64,000 bases of DNA from Halalkalibacillus sediminis (GCF_002844535.1 NZ_PJNH01000001.1:186001-250000); one strand, 5' to 3'. Shown: positions 15,768-24,142, counted from the first letter of the stretch. Notes: generated by a model from the sequence alone, not told the origin. Program-made: numbers and translations.

Positions 15768-17534
15768 TTACATCGTTTTTGTTAGGAAGTATCGCTCACC
15801 CCAAGGACAGCCTTTTTCTTCAATTCTCTTCATAATATTTTTTATGGTAAATTGAGTGGGGTCTAAACCTTCCTCAACCTCATTCCAAAATAGTGGAGTG
15901 GCAACAGTACCTTCTCGAGTTGCTCTTGGTGAGTAGGGTGCGATGATCGTTTTCCCTTTTGCGTGTTGAACATAGTCGATGTAAAGACGATTCCCTCGAT
16001 GCTTTTTGAGGCGCTCGACAGTGAAAGACTCTGGGTAATTTTCAACCAATACGGATGATACAGCTTTCATGAATTCTCTTGTTTGTTCATAAGACATAGG
16101 ATCCATTAATGGAATATGAATTTGCAAACCTTTTCTACCAGATGTTTTGACAAAGGTTGGGTAATTTTGATGTTCACACATTTTCTTAATAAGCTGAGCT
16201 GCCTCCACAGCCAAAGGAAATTGGTTGATTGAAGGAGGATCTAAATCGAAAACCATTTCCGAAGGGGAGTCATGCATATATTTTTGAAAAGGTACATGGT
16301 ATTCAATAGCCGCTTGGTTTGCAATCCAGATTAAACTTTTTAAATCTTGACAAACCAAATGCTTCTCTTCTTCTTTTCCTACTCCTTTTATAAAGGTGGG
16401 GGCATGGCTAGGGACATGTTTTTGATAAAAATGGTCATTTTCGACTCCATCAGGATAACGGATGACAGTCAAAAGACGATCCTTCAGATGTGGAAGAAGG
16501 TAAGGAGCTATTAAACGAATATATATAAGAAAATCTAATTTAGACTGATATTTGAAAAATTGCTTTTCCAGATTAGATAAATCGATCTCTTCAGAAAATT
16601 GTGCTAATCCTTGCAGTACATTTTCGTAAGTGCACGAATCTGCTACAAGATCAAAGCGAAATTGACCAAAATTAGGTTCTCTCAGCTCTCCATCTTTTGC
16701 ATTTAAGCAATGAATGTCAGCACATATAGAAGGGGGAACTTGGAAAGAAGAATCTGGAAGCTTTTCACCGTTTTTGTGAAAAAAAGTTGATAAGGTCTGC
16801 TTGTTTTCAGTTGAGAACCCGTTTTTAACTTTACCAATGTTAATCCATTGATTTTGTTCCGTCACCGATATTGAGAAATAGTCATTTTCAGGATTCCATT
16901 GGGTGATCGTTCCTTGAACTGTCTTATAGTTTTTTATCTTTCTCCACTCGTGGGATCTCTTACCGGCCTCGTATTTTGAATTAATTTTTTTGGCAATGAT
17001 TCCTTCTCCTCTATGAAGAAAAACCTCATCCCATAAACCATCGAGATTCGAAGTACTTTGAACAACCTTGATTCGATTGTTTTCATTATTTTCAATTGGT
17101 ATTAGGTTCTCTAATTTTTCCCTTCGTTGTTGTAGAGTGAGGCTTCTAATTGATTTTCCGTTCAGTAACAGTATGTCAAAAGCAAAGAATGTAGCAGGTC
17201 TAGATTGACTTTGAAGTTTAATTGTTTCAGCTCGTTTCATACGACCTCTTTGTTGTATCTTTTCAAAGTTTGATTGAACGCTAGTGTTTTGTACTGCAAG
17301 CTCTCCATCTAAGTAAATAGGCAGGTGCTCTTGGAAATGATCTTTAGATCTCTCACACCACTCGATGACCTCCTGGAATTTCTTAGTTAAGTCTTTTCCG
17401 TTCCTACTCCACAAAGTTATTTTCTGGTTGTCCCATTCCAATCCACATCTGAACCCGTCATATTTAATTTCATAACTCCACTCTTTTCCGCGTGGAGCTT
17501 CCTCATAGAGAGTCGGTAACATTGGTTTTAGCAT
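15768..17534 (-). CDS. ligD: NHEJ DNA ligase LigD (ligase plus polymerase/primase domains)
   Basis: ATP-dependent ligase for non-homologous end joining. The N-terminal ligase domain carries the adenylated Lys24 in YEIKYDGFR and further nucleotidyltransferase motifs (YLDGELAV, EGIIAKKINS, EWRKIKNYK). The C-terminal half is an archaeo-eukaryotic primase-type polymerase with the metal motif MVFDLDPPS, then SGRKGLQIHIPL and RLYIDYVQHAKGKT. The LIG-POL order without a nuclease domain and 588 residues match the Bacillus form (about 611). AAGGTG precedes the ATG. It is divergent from ku, its obligate partner, across 88 bases. Confidence 0.95.
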   Translation of the reverse strand: MLKPMLPTLYEEAPRGKEWSYEIKYDGFRCGLEWDNQKITLWSRNGKDLTKKFQEVIEWCERSKDHFQEHLPIYLDGELAVQNTSVQSNFEKIQQRGRMKRAETIKLQSQSRPATFFAFDILLLNGKSIRSLTLQQRREKLENLIPIENNENNRIKVVQSTSNLDGLWDEVFLHRGEGIIAKKINSKYEAGKRSHEWRKIKNYKTVQGTITQWNPENDYFSISVTEQNQWINIGKVKNGFSTENKQTLSTFFHKNGEKLPDSSFQVPPSICADIHCLNAKDGELREPNFGQFRFDLVADSCTYENVLQGLAQFSEEIDLSNLEKQFFKYQSKLDFLIYIRLIAPYLLPHLKDRLLTVIRYPDGVENDHFYQKHVPSHAPTFIKGVGKEEEKHLVCQDLKSLIWIANQAAIEYHVPFQKYMHDSPSEMVFDLDPPSINQFPLAVEAAQLIKKMCEHQNYPTFVKTSGRKGLQIHIPLMDPMSYEQTREFMKAVSSVLVENYPESFTVERLKKHRGNRLYIDYVQHAKGKTIIAPYSPRATREGTVATPLFWNEVEEGLDPTQFTIKNIMKRIEEKGCPWGERYFLTKTM

Positions 17535-17567
17535 AATTCACACCTTCTTTAGTTATTACTTTTTCTC

Positions 17568-17597
17568 TATATAGAATTTTTATGAAAAATTGGTCAA
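17568..17597 (-). promoter_or_regulatory. Possible ligD promoter
   Basis: On the minus strand, TTGACC (17597-17592), an 18-base spacer and TATATA (17573-17568). In B. subtilis the ku/ligD pair is under a forespore sigma factor; I did not find a convincing sigmaG pattern here. Confidence 0.4.
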
Positions 17598-17622
17598 ACC
17601 TATATGGAAAGGAGATGATCGA

Positions 17623-18444
17623 ATGCATACGATGTGGAAAGGGACAATCAGTTTCGGTTTGGTAAATATACCTGTGAAACTACATTCAGCAACAGAAAAT
17701 AAAGATATTAAATTACGTAATCTGCATAAAGAGTGCCAATCACCAATCAAATATGAAAAAGTCTGTCCTGTGTGTGATAAAGAGGTTGGGAATGATGATA
17801 TTGTTAAAGCATTTGAATACACGAAAAATAAATTCGTCGTGTTAGAAGACGAGGAATTAGAAGCGATTAAAGAAGAGAGTCACGATAAGTCAGTGGAAAT
17901 CATGGACTTTGTGAAATTGGAAGATATCGACCCGATATATTTCGAACGGAGTTATTATTTGTCACCGAATGAAGGCGGAACTAAAGCTTATTCACTTTTG
18001 AGAAAAGCGCTTGAAGATACAGGGAAAATTGGTGTTGCAAAAATTACGATTCGTTCCAAACAACAATTAGCAATCGTCAGAATCTACAACAATACGATTG
18101 TTATGGAGACGATCCATTACCCGGATGAAGTTCGAAACGTTCAAGAAGTGCCTAATGTCCCTGAAGATGAAAAGGTAGTGAAAAAGGAACTGGATACTGC
18201 AAAACTACTGATTGAACAATTGACAACTTCATTTGAGCCTGAGAAGTATACCGATGAATATCGAACAGCTTTACTTGAAGTGATTGAAAAGAAAAAAGAT
18301 GGAGAAGAAGTGACTACTGCAAAAGAGCCTAAGACGACTGATAATGTAACAAATCTGATGGATGCATTAGAAGCTTCGCTGAAAAAAACAGAAAAAGGCA
18401 AAAAGAAAAAGAGCACGACAAAAAAGAAAGCCAAAGCCAACTAA
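17623..18444 (+). CDS. ku: Ku DNA end-binding protein
   Basis: Ku homodimer subunit that binds double-strand DNA ends and recruits LigD. The N-terminal MHTMWKGTISFGLVNIPVKL is diagnostic, followed by CPVCDKEV and the ring-forming core (YYLSPNEGGTKAYSLLRKAL, AIVRIYNNTIVMETIHYPDE). The last 25 residues are a Lys-rich tail typical of bacterial Ku. 273 residues. ATG 17623 has AAAGGAGATG 7 bases upstream; an in-frame upstream extension lacks one. Divergent from ligD. Confidence 0.96.
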   Translation: MHTMWKGTISFGLVNIPVKLHSATENKDIKLRNLHKECQSPIKYEKVCPVCDKEVGNDDIVKAFEYTKNKFVVLEDEELEAIKEESHDKSVEIMDFVKLEDIDPIYFERSYYLSPNEGGTKAYSLLRKALEDTGKIGVAKITIRSKQQLAIVRIYNNTIVMETIHYPDEVRNVQEVPNVPEDEKVVKKELDTAKLLIEQLTTSFEPEKYTDEYRTALLEVIEKKKDGEEVTTAKEPKTTDNVTNLMDALEASLKKTEKGKKKKSTTKKKAKAN

Positions 18445-18497
18445 CTATCACAAAGCGAGCTCTTATAGTTTATGCGATAAATTATAGGGGAATATGA

Positions 18498-18520
18498 CTC
18501 CTATCAGTCTAGATAGGAGG
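18498..18520 (+). promoter_or_regulatory. Hairpin covering a ribosome binding site
   Basis: A perfect 8-bp stem CTCCTATC/GATAGGAG with loop AGTCTA takes up most of the GGAGG (18516-18520) of the next gene. It could limit translation of the flavodoxin-like protein. It has no T tail, so it is a poor terminator for ku. Confidence 0.5.
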
Positions 18521-18527
18521 ATAATCT

Positions 18528-19154
18528 ATGTCGGAGATCAAAGCGATTTTTCTGAATGCTTCTCTTAAAAGTGGAGAAGAGGATTCTAATACTGAAGCTT
18601 TATTTCGTGAAGTGCAATCGATATATGAAGAAGAAGGAGTCAATACTGAAGTTGTTCGTTTAGCTGATTATAAGATCCCCTATGGCATCACGGACGATTT
18701 GGGCGAAGGAGATGAGTGGCCCAAAATACTGGATAAAGTGAAACAGTCGGACATTTTGATTCTAGGTAGCCCTATATGGTTAGGTGAAAAGAGTAGCTTA
18801 GCAACAGTTGCTATAGAACGTTTGTATGGCAGCAGTACTCATACGAACGATAAAGGTCAAAGTGTTTACTACAACAAAGTCGGGGGCACGGTTATTACAG
18901 GAAATGAGGATGGTGCTAAGAATGCTGCAATGTCTATTCTTTATGGACTTTCGCATATCGGTTTCACCATTCCGCCGAATGTCGATACTTATTGGGTAGG
19001 AGAAGCTGGTCCTGGTCCATCTTATATGGAAGCAAATGGACGAGAAAATGAGTTCACACAATCTCATGTGAAAATGCTAGCCTATAATACCATTTATTTC
19101 GCTAAACTCCTTAAACACAGCCCGATTCCACCTAAAGGAAATACAATGGAATAG
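18528..19154 (+). CDS. NAD(P)H-dependent flavodoxin-family oxidoreductase
   Basis: Flavodoxin-like FMN reductase fold in 208 residues. The N-terminal AIFLNASLKSGEEDSNTEAL is the FMN phosphate loop, and ILILGSPIWLGEKSSLATVA and GGTVITGNEDGAKN match the second and third flavin-binding loops. Soluble, no signal peptide. The ATG follows GGATAATCT, with the SD inside the hairpin described separately. It is a single gene between ku and a terminator. Substrate unknown; quinone or azo-type reduction is a family-level guess. Confidence 0.85.
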   Translation: MSEIKAIFLNASLKSGEEDSNTEALFREVQSIYEEEGVNTEVVRLADYKIPYGITDDLGEGDEWPKILDKVKQSDILILGSPIWLGEKSSLATVAIERLYGSSTHTNDKGQSVYYNKVGGTVITGNEDGAKNAAMSILYGLSHIGFTIPPNVDTYWVGEAGPGPSYMEANGRENEFTQSHVKMLAYNTIYFAKLLKHSPIPPKGNTME

Positions 19155-19160
19155 ATTTAT

Positions 19161-19190
19161 AAAGCATACCTGGTTAAAGGTATGCTTTTT
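19161..19190 (+). terminator. Rho-independent terminator
   Basis: Stem AAGCATACCT/AGGTATGCTT with loop GGTTAA and a T run. A TATAAT (19193-19198), probably the -10 of the next gene, follows at once. Confidence 0.9.
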
Positions 19191-19219
19191 GATATAATGC
19201 TGTGAAAGGGGTGTTTGAA

Positions 19220-19705
19220 ATGACTGAGGAAGAGCTCTTTGCACAACTTATGTTTATCAGAAATAGGACATTATCTATGTTGGATGCAACAGATGAGAAG
19301 TTTTTAGATGAACAGCCAGATGGTTTTAATAATAACATTCGCTGGAACTTAGGCCATATTTTTGTCGCTCAAGAAAAGAGAATTCACAACGTGCTGGGTG
19401 CTGAACCGGAGATGCCAGCTAACTTCTTTGAATCTTTCAATCGTGGAACAAGTCCTTCAGATTGGGGTAGTAATGTCCCTACTTTAATTGAAATTCGAAA
19501 GCATTTATCAGATCAGCCCCATCGTATGAAAGAAAAGTTGACTGGCAGAACAAAAGATCTTGGTGTCGAGCCTTTCGATGTGACAGAAGATTACTCCATG
19601 AAAAAGATAGAAGAGGTGGTCCATTTCATGATTTGGCATGAAGGGTTACACCAAGGTGTAATTATTGGTTTAAAGCATGCTCATGGTGATAAGAATCTGT
19701 TTTGA
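19220..19705 (+). CDS. DinB-family protein, copy 1
   Basis: 161-residue four-helix DinB/YfiT-like protein. Likely metal-binding histidines are in WNLGHIFVAQE and in IWHEGLHQG near the C-terminus. The family includes thiol-dependent transferases and many stress proteins of unknown activity. ATG 19220 is used because AAAGGGGTG precedes it. A close paralog lies 126 bases downstream, with shared blocks such as NNIRWNLGHIFVAQE and FNRGTSP. Confidence 0.88.
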   Translation: MTEEELFAQLMFIRNRTLSMLDATDEKFLDEQPDGFNNNIRWNLGHIFVAQEKRIHNVLGAEPEMPANFFESFNRGTSPSDWGSNVPTLIEIRKHLSDQPHRMKEKLTGRTKDLGVEPFDVTEDYSMKKIEEVVHFMIWHEGLHQGVIIGLKHAHGDKNLF

Positions 19706-19717
19706 ATTTAGAATGTC

Positions 19718-19753
19718 TAAGCACTATGTTCGTTCGCGAACAAGTGCTTATTT
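19718..19753 (+). terminator. Terminator between the DinB paralogs
   Basis: Long hairpin TAAGCACT-A-TGTTCG/CGAACA-AGTGCTTA capped by a TTCG tetraloop, with only a weak T tail. It suggests that the two paralogs are separate units. Confidence 0.7.
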
Positions 19754-19831
19754 CATGATTATGGAGGAATTCCGAATATTTTATCGAATAGTAAAAAGAA
19801 GAACTACAATATTCTTAATAGGGGTTTTATT

Positions 19832-20326
19832 ATGAATGAGAAAACACTATTCGCTCAATTGCGCTTCATTCGTATGCGCACGATTGCAGCTCTAGATGCT
19901 ACTTCAGAAGAGAATGCAGATAAACAGCCAGCTGGTTTCACAAATAATATTCGTTGGAATTTAGGTCATATTTTTGTTGCTCAAGAAAACTTATTATACG
20001 CATTTATTGGTGAAAAGCCACCAATGCCGGAGCATTTTTTAAAATGGTTTAACAGAGGGACAAGCCCGCAAGATTGGGATGGTGATCTGCCTTCACTAGA
20101 GGAACTGCGTCAATTACTAAAGGAGCAACCTGATCGTATGGAAGCTACTTTTACAGGGCAACTAAATGAAAAAGGCCCTCAGCCGTTTGCATTAACTGAA
20201 GATTTCGTCTTGGAAACGATAGAGGATGCTTTTCATTTTGTCATTTGGCATGAAGGTATTCATCAAGGAACCATTACCGGGTTGAAACATGCCATTGGTG
20301 ATGAAGAATTGTTTAAAGTGGAATAA
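19832..20326 (+). CDS. DinB-family protein, copy 2
   Basis: 164-residue paralog of the preceding gene. It carries the same histidine positions (WNLGHIFVAQE, IWHEGIHQG) and the motif FNRGTSPQDWDG. By eye more than half of the residues match copy 1 along the whole length, so a tandem duplication with later divergence is likely. The middle and C-terminal loops differ most. ATG 19832 follows a modest AGGGG. Activity unknown. Confidence 0.88.
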   Translation: MNEKTLFAQLRFIRMRTIAALDATSEENADKQPAGFTNNIRWNLGHIFVAQENLLYAFIGEKPPMPEHFLKWFNRGTSPQDWDGDLPSLEELRQLLKEQPDRMEATFTGQLNEKGPQPFALTEDFVLETIEDAFHFVIWHEGIHQGTITGLKHAIGDEELFKVE

Positions 20327-20348
20327 CTTAACTATTTGATAGAGGTGA

Positions 20349-20403
20349 ATGAAGTGGTCAAATTGAGGAATTTAGTCTCCCAATAATAATTTTAGGAGGC
20401 TAA
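20349..20403 (+). promoter_or_regulatory. Possible translational attenuator: 5-codon leader plus SD-sequestering hairpin
   Basis: A ribosome binding site (AGAGGTG) precedes a short frame encoding MKWSN and a stop (20349-20366). Five bases later a 9-bp stem, TTAGTCTCC/GGAGGCTAA (20372-20380/20395-20403, one G-U pair), covers the GGAGG of the methyltransferase. The layout resembles leader-peptide control of inducible resistance methyltransferases. Confidence 0.4.
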
Positions 20404-20406
20404 TAG

Positions 20407-21051
20407 TTGAAAAATGAACAAATAATAGATTTTTATGGTGCTTCACATCCTGAACTATTTGAAATTGAAAGAAGATGTATGGATCGTCCTGGTAAAGTGA
20501 TAGATTATCTGAACCTAAATTTACCGAACGGAACAGTCATCGACATAGGTGCTGGTAATGGCTATACATCAGAAAAGCTAAACAAAAAGGACCGACTAGT
20601 TTTACCTATGGAACCTGATGATCATATGATTGATATAAATAAAAACCTTGCATGGATTAAAGGAACAGCCCAACAAATTCCATTTCATGATAATTCATTG
20701 GATGCTGCCTATGCGACGTGGGCTTTCTTTTTCAGTGGAATGAAAGGTGTCGATGAGGGAGTAAGAGAAGCCGAGAGAGTTATTAGACCTGGAGGAAAAT
20801 TCATTATCGTTGATAACTATGGAGATGATGAATTCACTTCGCTTTCTCCTTCGCCAGGTCCTTTATCTAGTAGCGTTGATTTCTGGAAAGAGCGAGGTTT
20901 TGATTATGAATTGATTCATACCACGTTCAGTTTCGATTCGATTGCCGAGGCAAGGAAACTTTTATCCTTTTATTTTGAGGAAAGAGGTATGGAAGTTTCT
21001 AAAAGAGAATTTGAATACAAAGTAGTTATTTACTCGAAGACTATTAATTAA
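20407..21051 (+). CDS. Class I SAM-dependent methyltransferase
   Basis: 214-residue methyltransferase of the UbiE/Methyltransf_11 type. SAM-binding motif I is VIDIGAGNGYTSEKL, followed by LVLPMEPDDHMI (acidic motif II), NSLDAAYATWAFFF and the post-motif RVIRPGGKFIIVDNYGDDE. No rRNA-methylase signature is visible. TTG start 20407 with GGAGG 8 bases upstream inside a hairpin. Substrate unknown. It converges on the nuclease gene at a shared terminator. Confidence 0.88.
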   Translation: MKNEQIIDFYGASHPELFEIERRCMDRPGKVIDYLNLNLPNGTVIDIGAGNGYTSEKLNKKDRLVLPMEPDDHMIDINKNLAWIKGTAQQIPFHDNSLDAAYATWAFFFSGMKGVDEGVREAERVIRPGGKFIIVDNYGDDEFTSLSPSPGPLSSSVDFWKERGFDYELIHTTFSFDSIAEARKLLSFYFEERGMEVSKREFEYKVVIYSKTIN

Positions 21052-21052
21052 A

Positions 21053-21091
21053 AAAGCAGCCCAGTCCTATTGTTTAGGATTGGGCTGCTTT
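21053..21091. terminator. Bidirectional terminator
   Basis: Stem AAAGCAGCCCAGTCCTA/TAGGATTGGGCTGCTTT around a TTGTT loop, with A/T tracts on both sides. Shared by the methyltransferase (+) and the nuclease (-). Confidence 0.88.
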
Positions 21092-21098
21092 GTTGCAA

Positions 21099-22259
21099 CT
21101 AAGGTAAACTTTCGCATGCTAAACCATCGTTTTCACGGTCCAATCTGTGGGGATCTTTATCAGGTCCTCCAGCAGCGATGTAAAAGTCTTGAGCTTCTTG
21201 GTGAGTATCGAAGTCACCGCAATCACGATCGGGTCCGTCAGGGTCATATTTTAAATTACCGTTGGAAGAAGTGTTATTCGAACTATTACTATTTGAAGTT
21301 GTTGATTCGGAAGCACCTGAATCACTATTCGATGAATTTTCACCTTCGTGGTTGAATCCATCTTCTTGTACATAGCCCTCGATGCTCCATATACCTTTTC
21401 CTGCATTCATAGCTTTCGTTTGAGCTTTTACATAAGCATTGTAATGTGTATAAGGTGGGTCATAAACGTAAGCTAATCGTGCTAGCCCTTCTGCTAATAG
21501 CATCTCGTTGAACATCTGGCCGTCCACCCAAATATACCCTAACAATCGATCATACTTATCACGTTTTGGGCCATCATATTCTAGTTGTATATCTTTACCT
21601 GAAAGTTTTTGTTTTGCGAACTCACTAGCTTCTGGACCAAATGGTTGTACGGGTAGGGAGGGATGTTTGGTTTCAGGTGTATCTACTAATAACAATCGAA
21701 CCTGTTCTTCTTGACCATTGATTTGTATTTCAATCGTGTCACCATCTACTACTCTTGTTACTGTTGCGGCAACCGAGTCAGTAGGACCGTTGGATTTATC
21801 AGAATCAGTTGACTGATCGCTAGTCTCTTCTGACTTGTTTACATCATTATTGCTTTGTTCAGTGTCATCAGATGATTCTTCTTTGTTCTTACTAGGGTCC
21901 TGTTCTTCGGTATTCTTATCAGGTTCGTCGGATCCAGTGTCATCTTTTTCTTTGTTATCGTCCTCGCTGGAGTTAGTCTCAGCTTCCTCCTCAGGCTCAT
22001 CACGTGAATCTGATTCAAGATCACCTTGATTAGAAGCTGTTTCTTCATCTTCGATTTCCTCTGTGTCTTCGCTATCAGAAAGTTCATCTTCAACTGGTTC
22101 TCCGAAAACGCCGATCATAATGAAACATATCACTAGAATAGGTAAAAAGATTTGAAGCACTTTTTTTCTACTGGACATGAAAATGATTCTAGGATAGATC
22201 ATCCCTAAAATAAGCCCCAACATACTTATTACAAAAATAAAAGCAAATATCTCTGCCAT
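21099..22259 (-). CDS. Membrane-anchored thermonuclease with excalibur domain
   Basis: 386 residues. Two N-terminal hydrophobic helices (about 4-24 and 34-50) are followed by a Glu/Asp/Ser/Thr-rich linker (about 55-140). The staphylococcal-nuclease domain has catalytic residues visible in RVVDGDTIEI, RLLLVDTPETKHP and DKYDRLLGYIWVDG, so Asp, Arg, Glu and second Arg are in place. The C-terminus is an excalibur calcium-binding motif (DRDCGDFDTHQEAQ through DRENDGLACESL). Likely a surface Ca-dependent nuclease for extracellular DNA. ATG 22259 has GAGGAG upstream. Confidence 0.92.
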   Translation of the reverse strand: MAEIFAFIFVISMLGLILGMIYPRIIFMSSRKKVLQIFLPILVICFIMIGVFGEPVEDELSDSEDTEEIEDEETASNQGDLESDSRDEPEEEAETNSSEDDNKEKDDTGSDEPDKNTEEQDPSKNKEESSDDTEQSNNDVNKSEETSDQSTDSDKSNGPTDSVAATVTRVVDGDTIEIQINGQEEQVRLLLVDTPETKHPSLPVQPFGPEASEFAKQKLSGKDIQLEYDGPKRDKYDRLLGYIWVDGQMFNEMLLAEGLARLAYVYDPPYTHYNAYVKAQTKAMNAGKGIWSIEGYVQEDGFNHEGENSSNSDSGASESTTSNSNSSNNTSSNGNLKYDPDGPDRDCGDFDTHQEAQDFYIAAGGPDKDPHRLDRENDGLACESLP

Positions 22260-22349
22260 CGTATTTCTCCTCACTCATGCCGTCTTTTATATCAATTATT
22301 GTAGCACGAGTGCTAGTGGTTTAGAATCTCACTATTAAAATTCATATAA

Positions 22350-23540
22350 TTAATCTAAGTTTCCTTGAGGCCCGAAAAATTCATAGTTGATACGCTCTCC
22401 AGGAACTCCCCAATCTTTTAATGATGTATTAATTGCTCTCATGAATCCTTCAGGTCCACAGAAATAGAAGTCGGCTTCTTTAGGAACTACTGTTTTCAAC
22501 CATTCTAAGTCCACTATACCTTTCCTATCATAAGCCTGATCTTCATCACTAGGTTTTTCATACACGATAAATGTATTCTCGCCATTCATTTCATCTTTAA
22601 GTGCGTGCACTGAACCGTTACGTGCAGCATGAATGAAATAGATTTTACGGCCTGGGTGCAACTTCTCAGCTGTTTTTTTCATGCTTAATAATGGCGTAAG
22701 CCCTACACCTCCACTTAATAAAACAATTGGACAATCTTTTTCCGTATCGAGATAGAAGTCCCCAGCCGGTGCACTCACTGGAATGATATCACCTTCTTGT
22801 ACTTGATCATGGAGCCATGAAGACACAATTCCTGCTGGAAGTTCTCCTCTACCACTTTCTTTCTTAACACTGATGCGGAAGTGATTCTCGTTTGGAGCAT
22901 CAGACAAACTGTATTGGCGAAGATGCGTATATTTTTCTCCTGGAATTTCCGCTTTAATCGTCAAGTATTGACCAGGCTTGAATGATGGTAAAGCTCTATG
23001 ATCGACAGGTTTTAAATAGAAAGAAGTGATCTCTTCACTCTCTTTAACTTTTCCAGCAATACTGAAATTGATAAAGTCGTTCCACGGTGAGTGGTCATAT
23101 TTTTCCTTTTCAATTTTGATGAAAAGGTCTGCAATTTCTTGATAGGCGGCTCCCCAAGCATCGATCACCTCGTCAGTCACCGCGTCACCGAGAACCTCTT
23201 CAATAGCGATCAATAAGTACTTACCAACGATAGGGTAATGTTCAGCTTTGATGTTCAAGCTGACATGTTTTTCTGCAATTTTTTCAGCAGCTGGTGCAAT
23301 GACGGTCAGGTCATCAATATGCTTTGCTGCAGCATACACCGCATTCGCTAATGCTCTTGGTTGCTTACCTTCTTTTTGATGGACCATGTTAAAAATATTT
23401 TTCAGTTCAGGGTGATCAGCAAACATTCTCTTATAAAAGTGAGTCGTGATCGCCTCACCGTGTTCAGCTAAAACGGGAACAGTCGATTTGATGATGTCTC
23501 TTGTTCTTTCGTCTAATCCACTTGTAATTGTAGTTGTCAT
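22350..23540 (-). CDS. hmp: Flavohemoprotein, nitric oxide dioxygenase
   Basis: 396 residues: a globin domain (1-140), with distal Tyr in THFYKRMF and proximal His in AEKHVSLNI, then an FAD domain with RQYSLSDAP and an NAD(P)H domain with GGVGLTPLLSM and FYFCGPEGFM. It oxidises NO to nitrate using O2 and NAD(P)H. A GGAGG precedes the ATG. Two NsrR-type operators and a ResD-like box lie upstream, and nsrR is divergent, so NO induction is likely. Confidence 0.97.
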   Translation of the reverse strand: MTTTITSGLDERTRDIIKSTVPVLAEHGEAITTHFYKRMFADHPELKNIFNMVHQKEGKQPRALANAVYAAAKHIDDLTVIAPAAEKIAEKHVSLNIKAEHYPIVGKYLLIAIEEVLGDAVTDEVIDAWGAAYQEIADLFIKIEKEKYDHSPWNDFINFSIAGKVKESEEITSFYLKPVDHRALPSFKPGQYLTIKAEIPGEKYTHLRQYSLSDAPNENHFRISVKKESGRGELPAGIVSSWLHDQVQEGDIIPVSAPAGDFYLDTEKDCPIVLLSGGVGLTPLLSMKKTAEKLHPGRKIYFIHAARNGSVHALKDEMNGENTFIVYEKPSDEDQAYDRKGIVDLEWLKTVVPKEADFYFCGPEGFMRAINTSLKDWGVPGERINYEFFGPQGNLD

Positions 23541-23555
23541 TTAGAAAACCTCCAA

Positions 23556-23578
23556 AAGATGTATTTTGAATACATGTT
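23556..23578. promoter_or_regulatory. NsrR operator 1 in the hmp leader
   Basis: ATGTATTTTGAATACAT at 23559-23575 (ATGTATT and AATACAT arms, 3-base centre) with flanking AA/TT. It fits the NsrR 11-1-11 operator pattern and lies 16-38 bases upstream of the hmp start. Confidence 0.75.
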
Positions 23579-23592
23579 TAATGATAGATGCT

Positions 23593-23609
23593 TTGAATTT
23601 TGAATACAA
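23593..23609. promoter_or_regulatory. NsrR operator 2 (degenerate)
   Basis: TTGAATTTTGAATACAA: a weaker palindrome that repeats the 12 bases ATTTTGAATACA found in operator 1, 34 bases away. It sits nearer the hmp -10 region. Confidence 0.5.
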
Positions 23610-23647
23610 TACGTTTAATATAATATTTATGAAAACTTTGTTAACAA

Positions 23648-23656
23648 TTTCACAAA
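23648..23656 (-). promoter_or_regulatory. ResD-like box upstream of hmp
   Basis: TTTGTGAAA on the minus strand resembles the B. subtilis ResD target TTTGTGAAT. ResDE activates hmp in B. subtilis. A single half-site, so tentative. Confidence 0.35.
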
Positions 23657-23701
23657 CTTTTGTATGATAAAATTAAGAAAAAGACTAGAAGAGGGTTATT
23701 T

Positions 23702-24142
23702 ATGAAACTGAAAAAATATACGGATTACGCGTTGAGAGTATTGATATATACAGCTTCTGTCCCAGATGGCGAGCTGGCAAATAAGAAGGATATTTCGAAA
23801 GTCTTCCATATCTCTGAAAATCATATAGGAAAGATTGTCCATGAACTAAATAAAGCTGAGATTCTCCAAACAATTCGAGGGAGAAGCGGAGGGATCAAGC
23901 TTTCAAAGCACCCTTCTGAAATCAACATCGGACAAGTAGTGAGGTTGATGGAAGGCGATTTTGAAATGTTCGAGTGTTTCAGTAAAGATGATAATTATTG
24001 TATTATTACTCCCGCATGTAAGCTGAAGAATATTGTTAACGTAGCTCTGAAAGAATTTCTCAAAGTGATTGATCAATATACGTTAGAAGACCTTTTGGAA
24101 AATAAATCTGAATTACAAAACTTGATGGAAGTCGATAATTAA
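23702..24142 (+). CDS. nsrR: Rrf2-family nitric-oxide-sensing repressor NsrR
   Basis: 146-residue winged-helix Rrf2 protein. The N-terminus MKLKKYTDYALRVLIYTAS and recognition region ISENHIGKIVHELNKAEIL are typical. Three cysteines in FECF, NYCI and PACK are placed like the [4Fe-4S] ligands of NsrR. NO destroys the cluster and relieves repression. ATG 23702 follows AGAGGG; an upstream in-frame ATG has no ribosome binding site. Divergent from its likely target hmp. Confidence 0.92.
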   Translation: MKLKKYTDYALRVLIYTASVPDGELANKKDISKVFHISENHIGKIVHELNKAEILQTIRGRSGGIKLSKHPSEINIGQVVRLMEGDFEMFECFSKDDNYCIITPACKLKNIVNVALKEFLKVIDQYTLEDLLENKSELQNLMEVDN

